A stretch of DNA of 64,000 bases from Tetrahymena thermophila SB210 (lineage: Eukaryota > Ciliophora > Oligohymenophorea > Hymenostomatida > Tetrahymenidae): assembly GCF_000189635.1 (NCBI RefSeq), contig NW_002475974.1, positions 186,001 through 250,000 on the forward strand. The letters run 5' to 3'. The notes under the pieces were generated by a model. That model was not told the DNA's origin. It saw only the letters and a list, made by a program, of their open reading frames with translations, and did not search any database. Shown here piece by piece: positions 39,401 through 52,053 of this stretch. Position 1 is the first letter of the stretch. Each line of letters starts with the position of its first letter. Both the position numbers and the translations under genes were made by a program.

Positions 39401-42400
39401 CTTCTAAAATCTATCGAGGATCCTCGTTATATTTTATATTGTAGTAAAGATAACTTTCTATTAATGCAGAAATAATTTCATGTTTAGTTTTATTTGTGTT
39501 TATTTCTGGCTTAATTGAAAATTCGTTAATGATTGTATTTAGCAAATATAAAAATTCATGGCGTTTGTAATTTTTCCTACTCATAATAAGATTAATTTTT
39601 TTGTGAAACTCTAAGATCACCTGCAGCTGAGTTTTGTTGCTAAAGTAAGAAAATTTATTTATAAATATATTTAAAATACTGTTCTTTTAGTTTAAAACTG
39701 ATTATTCCTTTTAAAATATCACTTATAAAAGATTTTGTTCAAAAGCTGTAGAACTTTTTTCTCCCATTTCTACAAGATTTTCTCCAAGACGTAAAATGAG
39801 TTGATTTAAAAAATTTGAATATACTTCTTGTTTTGATTAAAAGGATTCCTCAATAACTGATTGCTTAAATTACTCATAAAAATGATAAACAATATCTATT
39901 AAGTAGCGCTAAACATTTTCTTAATATTAATTATCTTTTGAAATGTGATTATTGTTTATTCCCATAATTATATCTAAGTATTTATATTTAAATAGAGCAT
40001 TTTGATAAAAGTACTCTTAGTCTAAGCTTGAAGGATCTTCTTCTATTTTGTTCAAAGGTTTTTCTACTATTTATTGAATTAAATTCTTTTTAACGCCTTG
40101 CATAGTTGTCTTTCTACTCTATTAACTACTCTAGCTTCCATTAATCCTGTTATTAATATCAAAATCACTACCATTGAAGTAGCCTTCTTATTCTCTTGTA
40201 TATTATACAAGAGGAGTTAAAGTCATTTAAGAGCTTTTAATTGATGTTGATTCTGATTATAAATTTACTTAATCAAAATTGTTTGAATTGGCTATGTTTT
40301 AATTTTTTATACCATTCTAAACAACTATCATTTTTTCTTCTTATACTAAAAGAGCTGTCATTTAACGTCTAAAAATATATTATTTTTCTTCTGCAGTTTA
40401 TTTGATGTCTTTTTAAGTAGTTTATTTAATGGTTGGCTCAGTTGTTTTGACCATCAAACGACGAATAATATAAATTAATTCTTTAATTAGCAAACTAAAC
40501 TGCAACCTTTCTAATTCATAGGGTTGTTTTTCAATTTGATGCTATAGATTGCATTAATTACAATAAAATTAATCAGAGAAACCCTAAGTTGTAAAATCAT
40601 CATCATTTTGATTTGAGTAATTTGTTTCGCTTGGAGCATTTGAATTTTAGCAGCTATCATTCGAATATGATTCCTTTCTTATTTTCCCCTGACTTAAAGT
40701 TGCTCTTCCGGCTATATTTTACTTTTCTTAAGTGAAATTAATTTTATTTGTTTAATTTAGAGTATTTGGAAATAGGAAAGTATTCCCAAAAATCTCTCCC
40801 ATATCCTTAAGGTTGTTTTGACTTTAACTTTATTTTATTACTTTTGTTTAAGGAGTCTTTAAATTGCTTAGATGCTAGGTTGTTAAAGAACTCCCAAATT
40901 ATAAATTTAACTTTTGATTTTATCTATCAATTAAAAGTGGGCAATTCAATTGTTAAGATTACTGACATTACTTTTGTAAATAATCGAGCTTATTTCCCAT
41001 ATTAATTAAGTAGCTTAAGTAGCTCAAAATAGTTTTAATTTAATTTTGAAATATCTAATGATAAATTTAATCTTCTCTAGGTTATTTTACTAAGATTACA
41101 TGATAAATGATATTAAAAATTTATTTCAAAAGAGTTTCTTTATTCTTAAAATCAATTATTTTCTTTGGAATGTCCTTTTCTTCCATATTCTTTTATCTCT
41201 AAAAATTAGCATAAAATTAAAATGTCGAATTTGATGCATCACTTGATGTTGTATAGCTGTCTTCTTCCTTTTAGCTATTATAATAAATTTAAATTTATTT
41301 AACGATTGATTAAATAAAAGAAGGAAGTTTATTATAAATTAAAAGTTATTTAATAATAATGTAAGTAAGTAATTAAGTAGGTAAGTTACTTGTAAGGACT
41401 TTTACTTGAAGAATTTAGACTTTCTTAGCTTGTATCACCAAAGCCTTGTATATTTTTGAACGTTAGCTTTGTATTTGAATTTGCAGATTAATTGACTTTT
41501 TTGTCTAATATAAACTCATATAAATCACTTAGATAATATTTGATGCAACTATACAAAATATATTCTATCTTATTAGATTTTTATAGCTCAAAGCTAAATC
41601 TTTTAAAAACCTATTCTTTGATTTCTCTAAGTATGATCTCCTAATCAAAGTAAGTTAAGCAGTTTATAATATCAAAATTTAAAATGACATTAACAAAACA
41701 TCTATAAAGCATTTAGTTATCGAACTCCCATGATCTATAATATTTAATTAAAATATCTGCAACAGGAAAATTTCCTTCTTTGAATACATCTAATTTCTAT
41801 ATAAAATAAAATTAAAATGTAATGTATACTCAATGGAATTTAGTTAATTAATCAATATTTAACTTACTTCTTTAAGGAAATTTTGAAGCAATACAAAACC
41901 ATTCTTTTCTATGAAAAATTGATTGATTGACTCCAATTGCATTTTAGAAACCTGGCATAGCATTGATTCTTTTTAGTCTTTTGTTATTATTCCTTGATTG
42001 CTCAAATTTGTTAGGTAAGTGTCTAAACTTTTTAAAATGTGCGAATGAGAGTAGTTAAATTACTCCATAATGCTGAAAATAACTTTTATTGTGTTAAATT
42101 TAGATTCTATCTTGATTTTTTTTGATTAAATATCTAATTCAAGAATATTTTTCAGTATATAAAAGAATATATCCATGTTTCCTATCTTTTCTAAGATATT
42201 TAAAGGGTAGTTATGCTAATAAAGCCTAAGGTTTACATATTTAATAGTCATTTCATTTATTTTCCAAGATGCCTTTGCCACAGTTTGTTCATTTAGGCCA
42301 AAATTGGAGCTTTTATCACTTGATTTGAAAATCTTAGAAAAAAAATTAAGTGATTTTGCTTCATGTCTTTCAGTAAAATTGAAGTGATCATATACATCAG

Positions 42401-44755
42401 AATTTTTGAATTCGAAAATGAGATTATCTTTATCAATTTCAGATTACTTCATGTTATTTATATATAATTTATTTGAAGGATTTTCGATGTTTAGGCAAAG
42501 AGTGTGATATCTCTTTGAAATAGTTTAGCTAAGTATATAAGATTGCTGCACGTCATTAATGAAAGTAAGATTTCTTAACTTTATGCCTTTAAGCTATTTA
42601 CCAAAATTTAGAGACCATAATTTAAAAAGATATTCTTCATTTTTATTTGCATTTCTTTAATTACTCTTATTAGTGTAAAAAAAAATATTCTTTTATATAT
42701 TAAAAAAGAAAAACTAAATCTTACTTAATTCAGGATGCTTGTGGTATTGAAGTCTGCTTCTTGGTTTCCTATAATAACAGTAACGTATTTGCTTGCATCA
42801 ATAAGATAATTATTAGGCTAAATATATTTTGCAGCTAGCTGTTCTTAAGAATAAAAGTCATCTACAATAATTTAGATCTATTTGATATTAATAAATTGAT
42901 AAGATTTAAGTTTACCTTATTTTAATAAATAGATAGATATATATGTGTCAGTGTTATTAAGTTTATAAAAGAAATTCTAAAAATTTCAAATCAAATGTAA
43001 ATAAACAAATTATTAATTTATTTTGATTTTTTTTTTTTTTCTTTTATTTTCTTCTTTGCTTTATTTGGCTAATTAATTTCAAAATTAATTAACTCGATTT
43101 GTAAAAACTTTGATATTTTTTTAATTTGTAATTCATATTTTTATCACTCTTATTCCAAAAACTCATTTTGAAGAAATCTTTATCTTTTTATTAAGAATTA
43201 CATATTATTTTGTCTAAATATTAATAATATTTTTAGAATCTTTAATGAACTTACACTATTTCAATAGAAGTCAACTAAAAAAAAAGTAATTTGGTATTAA
43301 AAAAAAAAGTAAATAATTAGAATAGGATATTTCAATAATATTTTTCTAAATTACATGCTCTTTTTATTGCCCTGGAAAGATGATTTGTAAAGTGAGCCAT
43401 TTTTACACAAACTTTTATGTAGAACCTAACTCAAGAATAAAATGTTCTGTTTTTTATTTGCCAAGTATATCAATTTCTAATTTAGTGTTAATATTATCAT
43501 AGTTAACTTATAAAGTCAGCTTTAAAAATACTTCTTATTGATTTTAGGAGTTTTTTTCCGCTAATATTTTTAACAAGTTAAAAGTTGTTCTCCTTTTTAA
43601 TGACAACTTAAATCCCATACACATTTGAAAATCTTATAAACCCTTACGTATTTTATCAATTTTTAAAGAGGAGCTTTTTGTGAATAATAAACATTAATCG
43701 GAGTGATTATTTTAAATTCTTTGCTCTTCCAAGCATTTTAAAATTTAAAGTAAGCAATCTATAATGAATTCACTATCGTAGTTATTCGTATCTATGCTTT
43801 ACATTGATATATTTTATTAACTATAAAGTGTATTATCTGAACGATAAGCAGAATTTTATTATAAAGATCCCTCAATCTGAGAATTTTTCTCTTTCAGAAC
43901 TATATCACTAACCACCTCATCCTTTTAAGTATAACGCTAATCAAATGGCTACACACTTTCTGAAACATTACTTTCACTTACATCTAAAATGATAGCATTG
44001 TTAGGCTAATTAACTTGATTTTTTTTTGGTTAAGATTTATCTTCAGAGCTATCTTCTACTTCCTCTAATAAAAAAGTTAATTTTTCATTGAATTTGTACA
44101 TAATTTTTATAAGCTAATTAATATCTAAACCATTCAATATCTAGCAGCTAAATTGAAGACACCTAGACTTCTTAAATTCAGAAAAATATTTACGTTTTGT
44201 TTATAATAATTCAGTATTTTGCAATTGATTGGTATCATTTTATGAAGCAACGATGTTAGGTTCATTTATTTACATTTATTGCATTTTTTTTAATTATAAT
44301 GAATAACTTTCTAAATCACTCTAGCATATTTCTTTGATAGTTTCATCATCTGGTTCATAAGACCAAGCCTTCAAAATCAAACCTAAAATCTAATCGTAAA
44401 TATCTTACTGTATCTATTTAATTTATAAGCCTAATGTTTCATCTTGCTTACACATAGCACTTATCAAACAAATAAAATATAATATTTATCTAGGACGCTG
44501 CCTTAACTCTTCAGATACTATAAAAGCTTAAATGTGGTCAACTACATCAGTAGAGTAAAATGTATCATCCTTTTGAATGCTTAATTCATCTCTTCCTCTG
44601 AAAATCAATTTACCACTTTCGATTTCATCCTAAATTACTTTCAATAAATTCATATTGTGCTAAGGATATTTATTCAGGTTTTCATATAGAACCTATAAAA
44701 ATTTTTTAAAATCATTTGTTCCGCTAATACTATTTGTATTTATTATTTCCTTCAT
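33487..44755 (-). CDS. giant BEACH-WD40 protein (neurobeachin/LYST/LvsA-like)
   Basis: The BEACH domain lies at about 36480-35100. It contains WQDDEITNFEYLMALN, SFNDINQYYVFPWI, the CGTHYS-equivalent YGFYGSHFSTAVH, WRSCTENSSDLKELIPEFF and PPWSHGSPHLFVQVQR, followed by NYWIDLIWGRNQ. Just upstream (about 37000-36500) is a PH-like segment (GEYISLTNSYFGVIRI, SYFFVFFEEQTKKEFLDSL). Downstream exons to the stop resemble WD40 blades (VKMTLSPDGYICILCK, SSHDEEIIDMAFIN, KFEIWDMFMYHF). About 7 kb of upstream coding sequence is helical and Asn/Ser/Glu-rich, including a lectin-like strand stretch (SKYVTVIIGNQ) near 42750. The start ATG at 44755 has an in-frame TGA a few codons upstream; the stop TGA is 33489-33487. 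BEACH proteins are large scaffolds in vesicle fusion, fission and lysosome traffic. That this is one gene is inferred from continuous same-strand coding. Confidence 0.87.
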
Positions 44756-45874
44756 TAATATTCTATCTTGTTATTATATTCAGAAATTGGTTGCTAAATA
44801 AAAAAGATACTTGTAAGCTAAAATAAATGTTGGCAACTTATTCTCAATTTATTTATATTGAATTTAAAAACTCTAAAGAAAAGATTAGCTTGTTATTGTC
44901 GTACGAAAAGCTTTTTAGTTTCTATTTTATGTAATAGAATTTGATTTAAAGTTAGAGTTCTCTTATTAATTATTAAAATAATATCTTCACTTTTAATTAA
45001 TTAATTAAGATCTGAAATTAACTAAGAGCCCTTTTAATTTTTTTAATTTTTTGTTTAATGATTTATTTATCTTTTTATAAAATCTTTTTTGCTTATTTAA
45101 TAGAACGAAAAACTATTGAATTATTACACATAAAAAATTAATTAATTAAAAATTGCTAGAAATATGTCCATACATCCATCCATCCATATTAAGATAATGA
45201 GTTTATTCCTTTAATAAAAAACACTGTTTTTTTATTGATCAACAATCCAGATTCATATCATAAATTGTAAAACAAGGAATACAAATAAATACTTATGCTT
45301 ATTACTTATTTCTTTTTTTCATTTACCTTCTTGATAACTCCTTGCAATTAATTAATTATTAGTCAATCAAAAACTAATATAAATTTTACCATCAATAAGT
45401 TTACATTACATTTTATTGCCCAATTATTTTAATATCCTACTTGAACTTATTGTTCAATTTTGAAATTGTCAAAAAATCTTAGAATTAGTTTTTTAATTTG
45501 AAATGAAAAACTCAAATTAAATTTTATTGATTCTTTTGTAAGTAAAATAATTAATTAATAAATTAATTTACATACACTATATATAATACACTAATATATA
45601 TTTTACCTAAAATTTTAATTTATTTTGAATTAGATTATTATAATTTAAGTCTAATTTTATAAAATATTTTACAATTATTCTTAATATATTAATTTATTTA
45701 TTTATTTATTGATTTATCACTTTATACTCTGTGAATGTTTTTACTCGTTTTTTATTATTTATAAGTTTTTAAACTAATCTGTAAAATAAGATAAGTTAGG
45801 ATAATTTGATGCTAAAGCCTATTAAATTAGTAATTATTTATTGATTGGTTGATTCATATAATTTGAAAAATATA
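44756..45874. other. intergenic interval, 1.1 kb
   Basis: It lies between the 3' end of the AT-hook gene and the 5' end of the BEACH gene. A (CATC)n run sits at about 45173-45187. The part at 44770-44990 is slightly richer in G and C and could be BEACH 5' UTR or an unrecognised first exon; I could not join it in frame. Confidence 0.5.
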
Positions 45875-47863
45875 TCAAAAATTGAAAAGAGTATCTGCTA
45901 TTGAATTAAAAGCTGTATCTTATGCCTCTTAATTAAATTTTTTCATTTACTTTGAAACTATTTTTTTCTTTTTATTTTCTCTTTTAGAACAATTATTACT
46001 AACAGTTGACCTATTATCATCAAATTCTTCATTATCTTAGTCATCTATTTGATTACAATAGCTGTTTTTTCTACTAACTTCATTTATAAGCTAGTTTTGC
46101 TATTGCTTTTTAATATTATTATTACTATTATTATTATTATTTTAATTTATTTGCTTAGGTGGTTGCTTCTTTGTTAACTATGATTTTTAGCTTATAGAAC
46201 TTTTATCACTATCAAGTAAAACAATCTATTTAATTGGAGTTTTATTATCAACCTATTTATTAGCACTTTTATTTTTTTACATATTTTTTATAGGTGTTGC
46301 ATTAAGCTAATTCCTTTTGTTATAAAAATCAGTTTTTTCTTTCAAAACCTTTACACTAACATCGCTTTTATTATCATCATCTATGATATATTCTTTCCTT
46401 TACTTTATATTTTTACTATTTATTCCTTCTGTTTCTAAACTTTTAAGCAATTTTTTAGTTAAGACTTCACAACTATTTTCATTTTCTATATTAATAAAAG
46501 AGTTTTCTTAAAATTGTTAACTATTTTTAGGCTTTCTTCCTCTTTTCTTTTTTTATACTTCCATTTAGTTGCTAGTTCCTTTTGCTAATAACCTAAAATA
46601 TAAAAATATTGATTGAATTTATTTTTTGCTATTTAAATCATAAATAACTAAGAAATTATTAATTAAATTGTTTACTAATTATTATTTGTTTAGAGCAATT
46701 TTAAATATTCAGACTCAAGCTATTAATGTTTTTTGAGTAATTCATCGTATTACTAGACTTTATCTATATACTTATTATATAAATCTGCTTTTGACTCTCT
46801 GTTTTTCCAACTATCGTACAAATAACTGCAAATATTCAATGATTTTTAACCAGAGCGAAAAACGGCTATTTTTTCAGCTGACCTATCTAACTCATTATGT
46901 ATTTCTTTTAAGACCATATTTTCATTTAACAAATTTTAATTTCTCTCTTATAGTTCCTATCAGTTTATGAAATATTATTAATAAAATGCAACAAAAAATA
47001 TTATAATTAGGAAAATAAATAAATAAATAAATAAATACTCTTTTATTGGAGATTATATAATAGATAAGGGGAATTATTGCCGGTCAACCCATATTAAGAA
47101 CCATAAAACCAAAAATTTAACGTAAGTTAAATTTTTGGTTTTATGGTTCTTAATATGGGTTGACCGGCAATAATTCCCCTTATCTATTATATGAGATTAA
47201 ATTTGCTTTATAAAAAAACATTGAAAAGAGTGACATAATTTATAGTTAATAAATAATTGCTTATCTTTTAATGCTTTTTAAATTTTAAATTTTTATTATT
47301 ATCCACCTAAATAAAATGAATTCAAAAATTACCTTCATTTGTTTAATAAAATATTATTTTAACTCAAATATTTCCATTTCTTTGTCATCATGAGACTCCT
47401 TTGATCTTTAAATTTACTCTTTTACAAATTAGTTCATTAAATTTAATTCCTATGTGATATCTTCGCATTTATTTTCTATGATTTGCTTTCCTTTTATTGT
47501 TTCATCTCTCCCTGGAGCATCTATATTGGATGGCTTTTTAGCGAACAGGGACATTATATCAAGCGATCCTTTACCTTTAATAATATTTTATTTATTGTTA
47601 ATTTTAAATTTTTTTCTATTCTTTCTTTTTATGTCTAACTTTAATAAATTATGCATATAAGATAAATAATTACCCATGGGAGTAAGATTGAGTTTTCTTG
47701 GAGTTATATCACACTTTTTTGCAGACGAAGGAGGTGAGCTTTCATCCAAGACAACAGATTTATCGATAGAGAGAGAGTATGCAGAATAGTGAGAAGGCGA
47801 GGATGAAGATACTATTTCAATAAAGCTTTTGGCATTACCTGCCATCATGTAAGATAAATCCAT
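45875..47863 (-). CDS. AT-hook coiled-coil protein, 476 aa
   Basis: Four exons (47863-47674, 47574-47333, 46956-46676, 46592-45875) total exactly 477 codons. The N-terminus is MDLSYMMAGNAKSF followed by a Ser/Pro-rich stretch (VLDESSPPSS, KCDITPRKLNLTP). Exon three is coiled coil (NENMVLKEIHNELDRSAEKI, KKHQQLESEYLKLL). Exon four begins with an AT-hook core, KKKRGRKPKN, near residue 255, which binds the minor groove of AT-rich DNA in other proteins. The rest is Asn/Gln-rich with several Lys-rich patches (NCSKRENKKKK) that could be nuclear localisation signals. Chromatin or nuclear scaffold function is inferred from the AT-hook; no catalytic domain is seen. The second intron (47332-46957, 376 bp) contains the perfect inverted repeat at 47055-47192. 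Confidence 0.85.
47055..47192. repeat. perfect 67-bp inverted repeat with 4-base spacer
   Basis: The left arm (47055-47121) and right arm (47126-47192) are exact reverse complements with spacer GTAA (47122-47125). All 67 pairs match, and the next outer pair (T47054 with G47193) fails as Watson-Crick pairing. The arms include ATTGCCGGTCAACCC, noticeably richer in G and C than the surrounding intron. The element lies wholly inside the second intron of the AT-hook gene. As RNA either strand could form a 67-bp hairpin. No flanking target-site duplication is evident. Confidence 0.95.
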
Positions 47864-48913
47864 AGTTACTTTACTTTTACACTTTTTATAGTATGTTTGT
47901 CAGCTATAAAACTATAATATTTAAATAAATGGTAGTTGATTCTTGCTAAGTGGGCTGCTAAACTTTGCTTTTGCTAATTCTTATTTTTTATTGCTTAATC
48001 TCTACAAACTTTATAATTTATTTGCTGTTTTTTATACAATTTTAATGATTAAAAATGCAATATGAAATCAATAATAATATCAGAAGTATTTGATCTAAAT
48101 TATTATTGAATTATTAATTATTACAATTGATAGAAGTAATGATGCTTTTGCTTTTAAAACTCAGGCTGATTATATTTGCTTTTTAACTAGTTTTTATCAA
48201 TTTTTTGTTTATAAAAATTTGGGAAACTTAAAAATATCAATTAATTAATTTATCAATTTGTTTGTCCTGCTTTATTATTAATCAAAGAGATTATTTATAA
48301 AGAATTGTACTTTCATTTGATAAACAAACACTAAACATTAATTAAAATATTAAATTCTTAATTTCAATTTATATTAAAAATCAAATTTAAAAATTTAAAA
48401 TATTAATTTTGAAAGCAATTTATTTATTTATACTAACTAAAATAGTATTTCTTTATCTATGAATTTGTATAAATAAATTATCATTTTATCTAATCTATTT
48501 ATTTTTTGAGTTATTTTTTTTAATTAACACTTTTAAGTACTTTATTAAAGAATTTTTATTTATGTTAATTCTAATTAAGAATTAGATTAAGTTTTGTATT
48601 TTGAGAGTTTCTAAAATTCAAAAGCAAAAATTAAAATGCAAAATATAATTTTAATTTAATCAGCTAATCAAGTAAATGGAATTAATTTCTTATTTAAGGG
48701 ATTAATATTAAAACATAATAAATAAATAATTACATAAAATTATAAATATTATGATAAGAATTAATTTTGAAAAAATATAAGGCTTTATCAGTAAAATATA
48801 AAGTGCTGATTTGCGTATAAAGTGTCTATCTAAATATCTTTAAAAGGCTATTTTTTTTTAAAAAATTAAATAATATTTATATTTTAAATTAATTGATTTT
48901 GTAATTAATTATT
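47864..48913. promoter_or_regulatory. divergent promoter region, 1.05 kb
   Basis: It separates the AT-hook gene (minus) and the ERI1-like exonuclease gene (plus), so both promoters lie here. Only AT-rich sequence is seen; no specific element can be named. Confidence 0.5.
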
Positions 48914-49669
48914 ATGGAAGAAGTAAAATAAAATTTGGAAGAAAAAATAAATCTAAATCATGACTTTGATTTTCTCTTGATCTTAGATTTCGAAGCTACA
49001 TGCAGTAATGATGAAAAACTAAATGTTTAAGAGATTATAGAATTCCCTATAGTTATTTTAGACCTTAAAAAAAATGTAATTTTACCTGAATACTTTCATA
49101 CATATGTTAAACCTACTTATCATCCTATTCTGACAAAATTTTGCACTGAACTGACCCACATAACTTAAGAATAAGTGGATAATGGAGTCATTTTAGAATC
49201 TGCTATTTAGTAAGCTGATGAATTTTTAAATAAAATGGGTATTATTGATAAAAAATTCGCTTTTGTTTGTTGTGGTGATTTTGATCTTGGTTAATGTTTA
49301 CGCTTAGAGGCTAAATTCAAGAAAATAAATTATCCATAATACTTTAAATAATATATCAACATAAAAAAATAATTTCCTAAAGAATGGTACACAGAAAGTA
49401 TTATTAAATGGAATAAACCTCCAGGTATGGTAGCAATGCTAAAAGCCATAAATCTTGAGCTTTAAGGAACACACCACTCTGGGTTAGACGACTCTAAAAA
49501 TATAGCAAGAATAGCATAGTTTATGGTAGAGCATAATATAGTATGGACTAAAGAAATGCTAAGCTAAGTTTAACGAGATAAAGTAAAAGAAAAAAAAACA
49601 AAAAAAGAGAAAAAGCTATTAAAATAAAATAAGTAAAGAGATGACCTGGTGGAAACAAACAATAAATGA
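48914..49669 (+). CDS. ERI1-type DEDDh 3'-5' exonuclease, 251 aa
   Basis: One intronless frame of 252 codons ends at TGA 49667-49669. The exonuclease core carries LILDFEATC (Asp25, Glu27), CCGDFDLG (Asp122/Asp124) and HHSGLDDSKNIARI (His188, Asp192/193). This is the DEDDh set and matches the ERI1/3'hExo/ERI2/ERI3 branch, whose hallmark is GLDDSKNIAR. Also typical are EIIEFPIVILD and TKFCTELTHIT. ERI1 proteins trim 5.8S rRNA and histone mRNA ends and degrade small interfering RNA. No SAP domain precedes the core, so it may be nearer ERI2/ERI3. The last 35 residues are Lys-rich. It is convergent with MnmE, only 109 bp between stop codons. Confidence 0.92.
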
Positions 49670-49778
49670 AACTTAAATAAATAAATTAACGAACATAATT
49701 AAAATAATTTATTTTATATTTTGATTTAAAAATGAATTGATTCTGATTGAATATATGATTAAATATTATATTTTTTTC

Positions 49779-51707
49779 TCACTTTCCAATACAAAATTCT
49801 GAAAAGAGTACATCTAAAACTTCTTCAACATCCACTCTACCAGTTATTCTTCCTATACAATTAACTGCTTATCTTAATTCTTCACACACAATATCAACTG
49901 GTAAGTTTTGCTTATTTCTTGAGAAAATTTCCAGGTGTTCTAAACATTTTTGTAATTCTAATCTGTGTCTTGTTTAAGTTATAATTGATATAGTCCCACT
50001 GCTCATTATTCCATCAGTGATATCTAATCTCTCATTAATTTTTTTAGTTAATTTATCTAATAGGGAGTTTATGTTTTAATTATGTTGTGCTGATATTTAT
50101 CCATCTATTTTAAATTTTTTATCTCTTATTGTAATGTCAGTTATTTCTTTTTATGAGTTGACTTTATCAATTTTATTTATAAATATAAGAGTATTCTAAT
50201 TTGATTCTAATATTTCTGATATCTCTTTGATGTCTTAAACAATATACGACCCATCCGCTTGTTTTATTACATCATCTATATCAATTATCCAAATATTTAA
50301 ATCTGACTCTCTAGCATGTTATCTTTTTATTTTACCAAATTAAAGTTTTAATTTTATTATTTATTTTAATACTTGAATATTTTACAGAGCTTTATTGACA
50401 CCTTTTTCTTCAATTACATCTTTAGTCTACCTAATTCCTGCAGTGTCATAAAGAAGTATTGGAAAACCAGAAATATTCAAAGAAACTGACAGTGCATCAC
50501 GAGTAGTGCCAGGAATTTCACTTACAATAGCTATATCTTTTTTTGCTAGACAATTGAGCAGAGTGCTCTTTCCAGCATTAGGCTTACCCTTAAAAATAAT
50601 TAATTTTAAAATATTATAAAAAATAAAAACCTTCAAAAATGAATAATTACTATAATTGAAATCTTCATTCCATCTCTTAATATTTCTCCTCTATTTCTAT
50701 CACTAAGCTACTCATTTATATCCTTAATAACTTATTATACATTTTCTTAAGTTTTACCTAAGATGTTAAATTCGACATCATCCTGAATTTATTTTTTTTA
50801 ATTAATTCAATAATCTATTCAAAATTATTTTCATTTTACCTAATCTGACTCGAAATCAATAAATGCTTCTGCATGGGCTAATGCACGAATAAGCTAAAAC
50901 CTCCAATCTTCTAAAATTTAACTAGACTTTCCTAGAAACTATTGAGTTGACTAAACTCTTTAACTCTCTGTTTCTGAATTTAGAAGGTCAGCAAGCCCCT
51001 CTACTTCAAGCAAGTCTAATTTATTATTTATCATTGCTCTCTTTGTGAACTCTCCCTTTAAAAAAAAATAAAAATTGATATCAATTAATATTATAATTTT
51101 GATTTACTGGATCTGCCAATCTGAAATTATTAAGCTAAGAAAGTTCTAAAAGTACTTTCTTTTATAATGCTCTACTGCCATGAATATGCATTTCAACAAT
51201 ATCTTTTTTAAATTAATTTTTCTTAATTTTTAATATAATATGAAAAGTTAGCTACCTTCTCCAGTGTAGCTCTTTGGCCCTTAAAAGTACATGAAAATTC
51301 CTTAATCGATTTATTAGTAAATTAAATCCTGTTTTTGAAAAGATTGGTTTTGAGGAGAAACTGTAGGGTCTATCAAAGAATATAATTTTTTAAAATGAGC
51401 ATATCTATTTTTGAGATTAAGATAGTCCTATACTTAAGAATTGTTCATCCCTTTTATAAGCTATCTTTGCTATGCATTTTAAACAAGCATCTATCCTGCT
51501 TGTAAGCAATTAGACCCGCTTATCCTAATAATCTACAAATAATCTAAATTATAATTTGCGAAAAATAAAACTAAATATGATTACTGAAACACCTGCTTTA
51601 ACATTTCCTGAAGCTATAGCGTAAATATTATCAGAAAAATGAATATTTGTAGAGCAAAATTAATATCTAGAAATAAATTGAAGTTTATTATATTTAAGTA
51701 GATTCAT
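49779..51707 (-). CDS. GTPBP3: tRNA modification GTPase MnmE/GTPBP3 (mitochondrial)
   Basis: MnmE works with MnmG/MTO1 to modify the wobble uridine (position 34) of mitochondrial tRNAs. The N-terminus ([17 protein letters not shown]) is basic and hydrophobic with no early acidic residues, fitting a mitochondrial presequence. The N-terminal domain shows [33 protein letters not shown] and [20 protein letters not shown]. The G domain has Walker [13 protein letters not shown], switch motif PGTTRDAL and DTAGIR. The C-terminus is FCIGK followed by TGA 49781-49779, the conserved C-I-G-K ending whose Cys acts in modification. At least six exons with short introns (for example 51584-51533) join these in frame. 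It is divergent from the peptidyl-tRNA hydrolase gene. Confidence 0.95.
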
Positions 51708-52053
51708 ATTTTAAGTTTTTTAAAGAAAAATATTGATTTCTTGAATATTATATAATCTTATTTAATATTTAATTACCAGAAACAAACTAAAACTGTATTA
51801 TTTTTATATTTAAATGTTCTACTTTATTCTACTAAATCATTTCTACTAAATAAATTCATCAAAAATATCCTTTACTACTTAATTTTGCATTAAAGTTGTT
51901 TTTTGCTCAAAAATAAATGCATGTATTTGATTTCATATCTACTCAATTTTTAATAGTTAGAGTATTTGCTTTTCAAGAAAAAAACTCTGAAAAAATAAAT
52001 ATTAATAAATATAATTTTTATTTATTATTTAACAAAAATATATTCACAAATTT
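51708..52053. promoter_or_regulatory. short bidirectional promoter region (MnmE / peptidyl-tRNA hydrolase)
   Basis: Only 346 bp lie between the divergent ATGs of two translation-related genes, the closest head-to-head pair in the window. No core element is recognisable in the AT-rich sequence. A shared promoter is inferred from spacing only. Confidence 0.5.

Noticed and set aside
39411..39620. Separate small gene of 69 codons on the minus strand
   Set aside because: It is simply a stretch without TAA or TAG within the long BEACH coding region.
47055..47192. Inverted repeat as a transcription terminator or tRNA-like gene
   Set aside because: It lies inside an intron of a well-supported gene, is far longer than a terminator stem, and lacks any T-run or tRNA arm pattern.
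47588..47863. Complete 91-residue protein read with the standard code
   Set aside because: The first 63 residues are a real exon of the AT-hook gene, but the rest is intron read-through past a GT donor at 47673.
50427..50636. Stand-alone 69-residue GTPase fragment
   Set aside because: It is the G-domain exon of the MnmE gene preceded by intron sequence; MnmE motifs continue on both sides.
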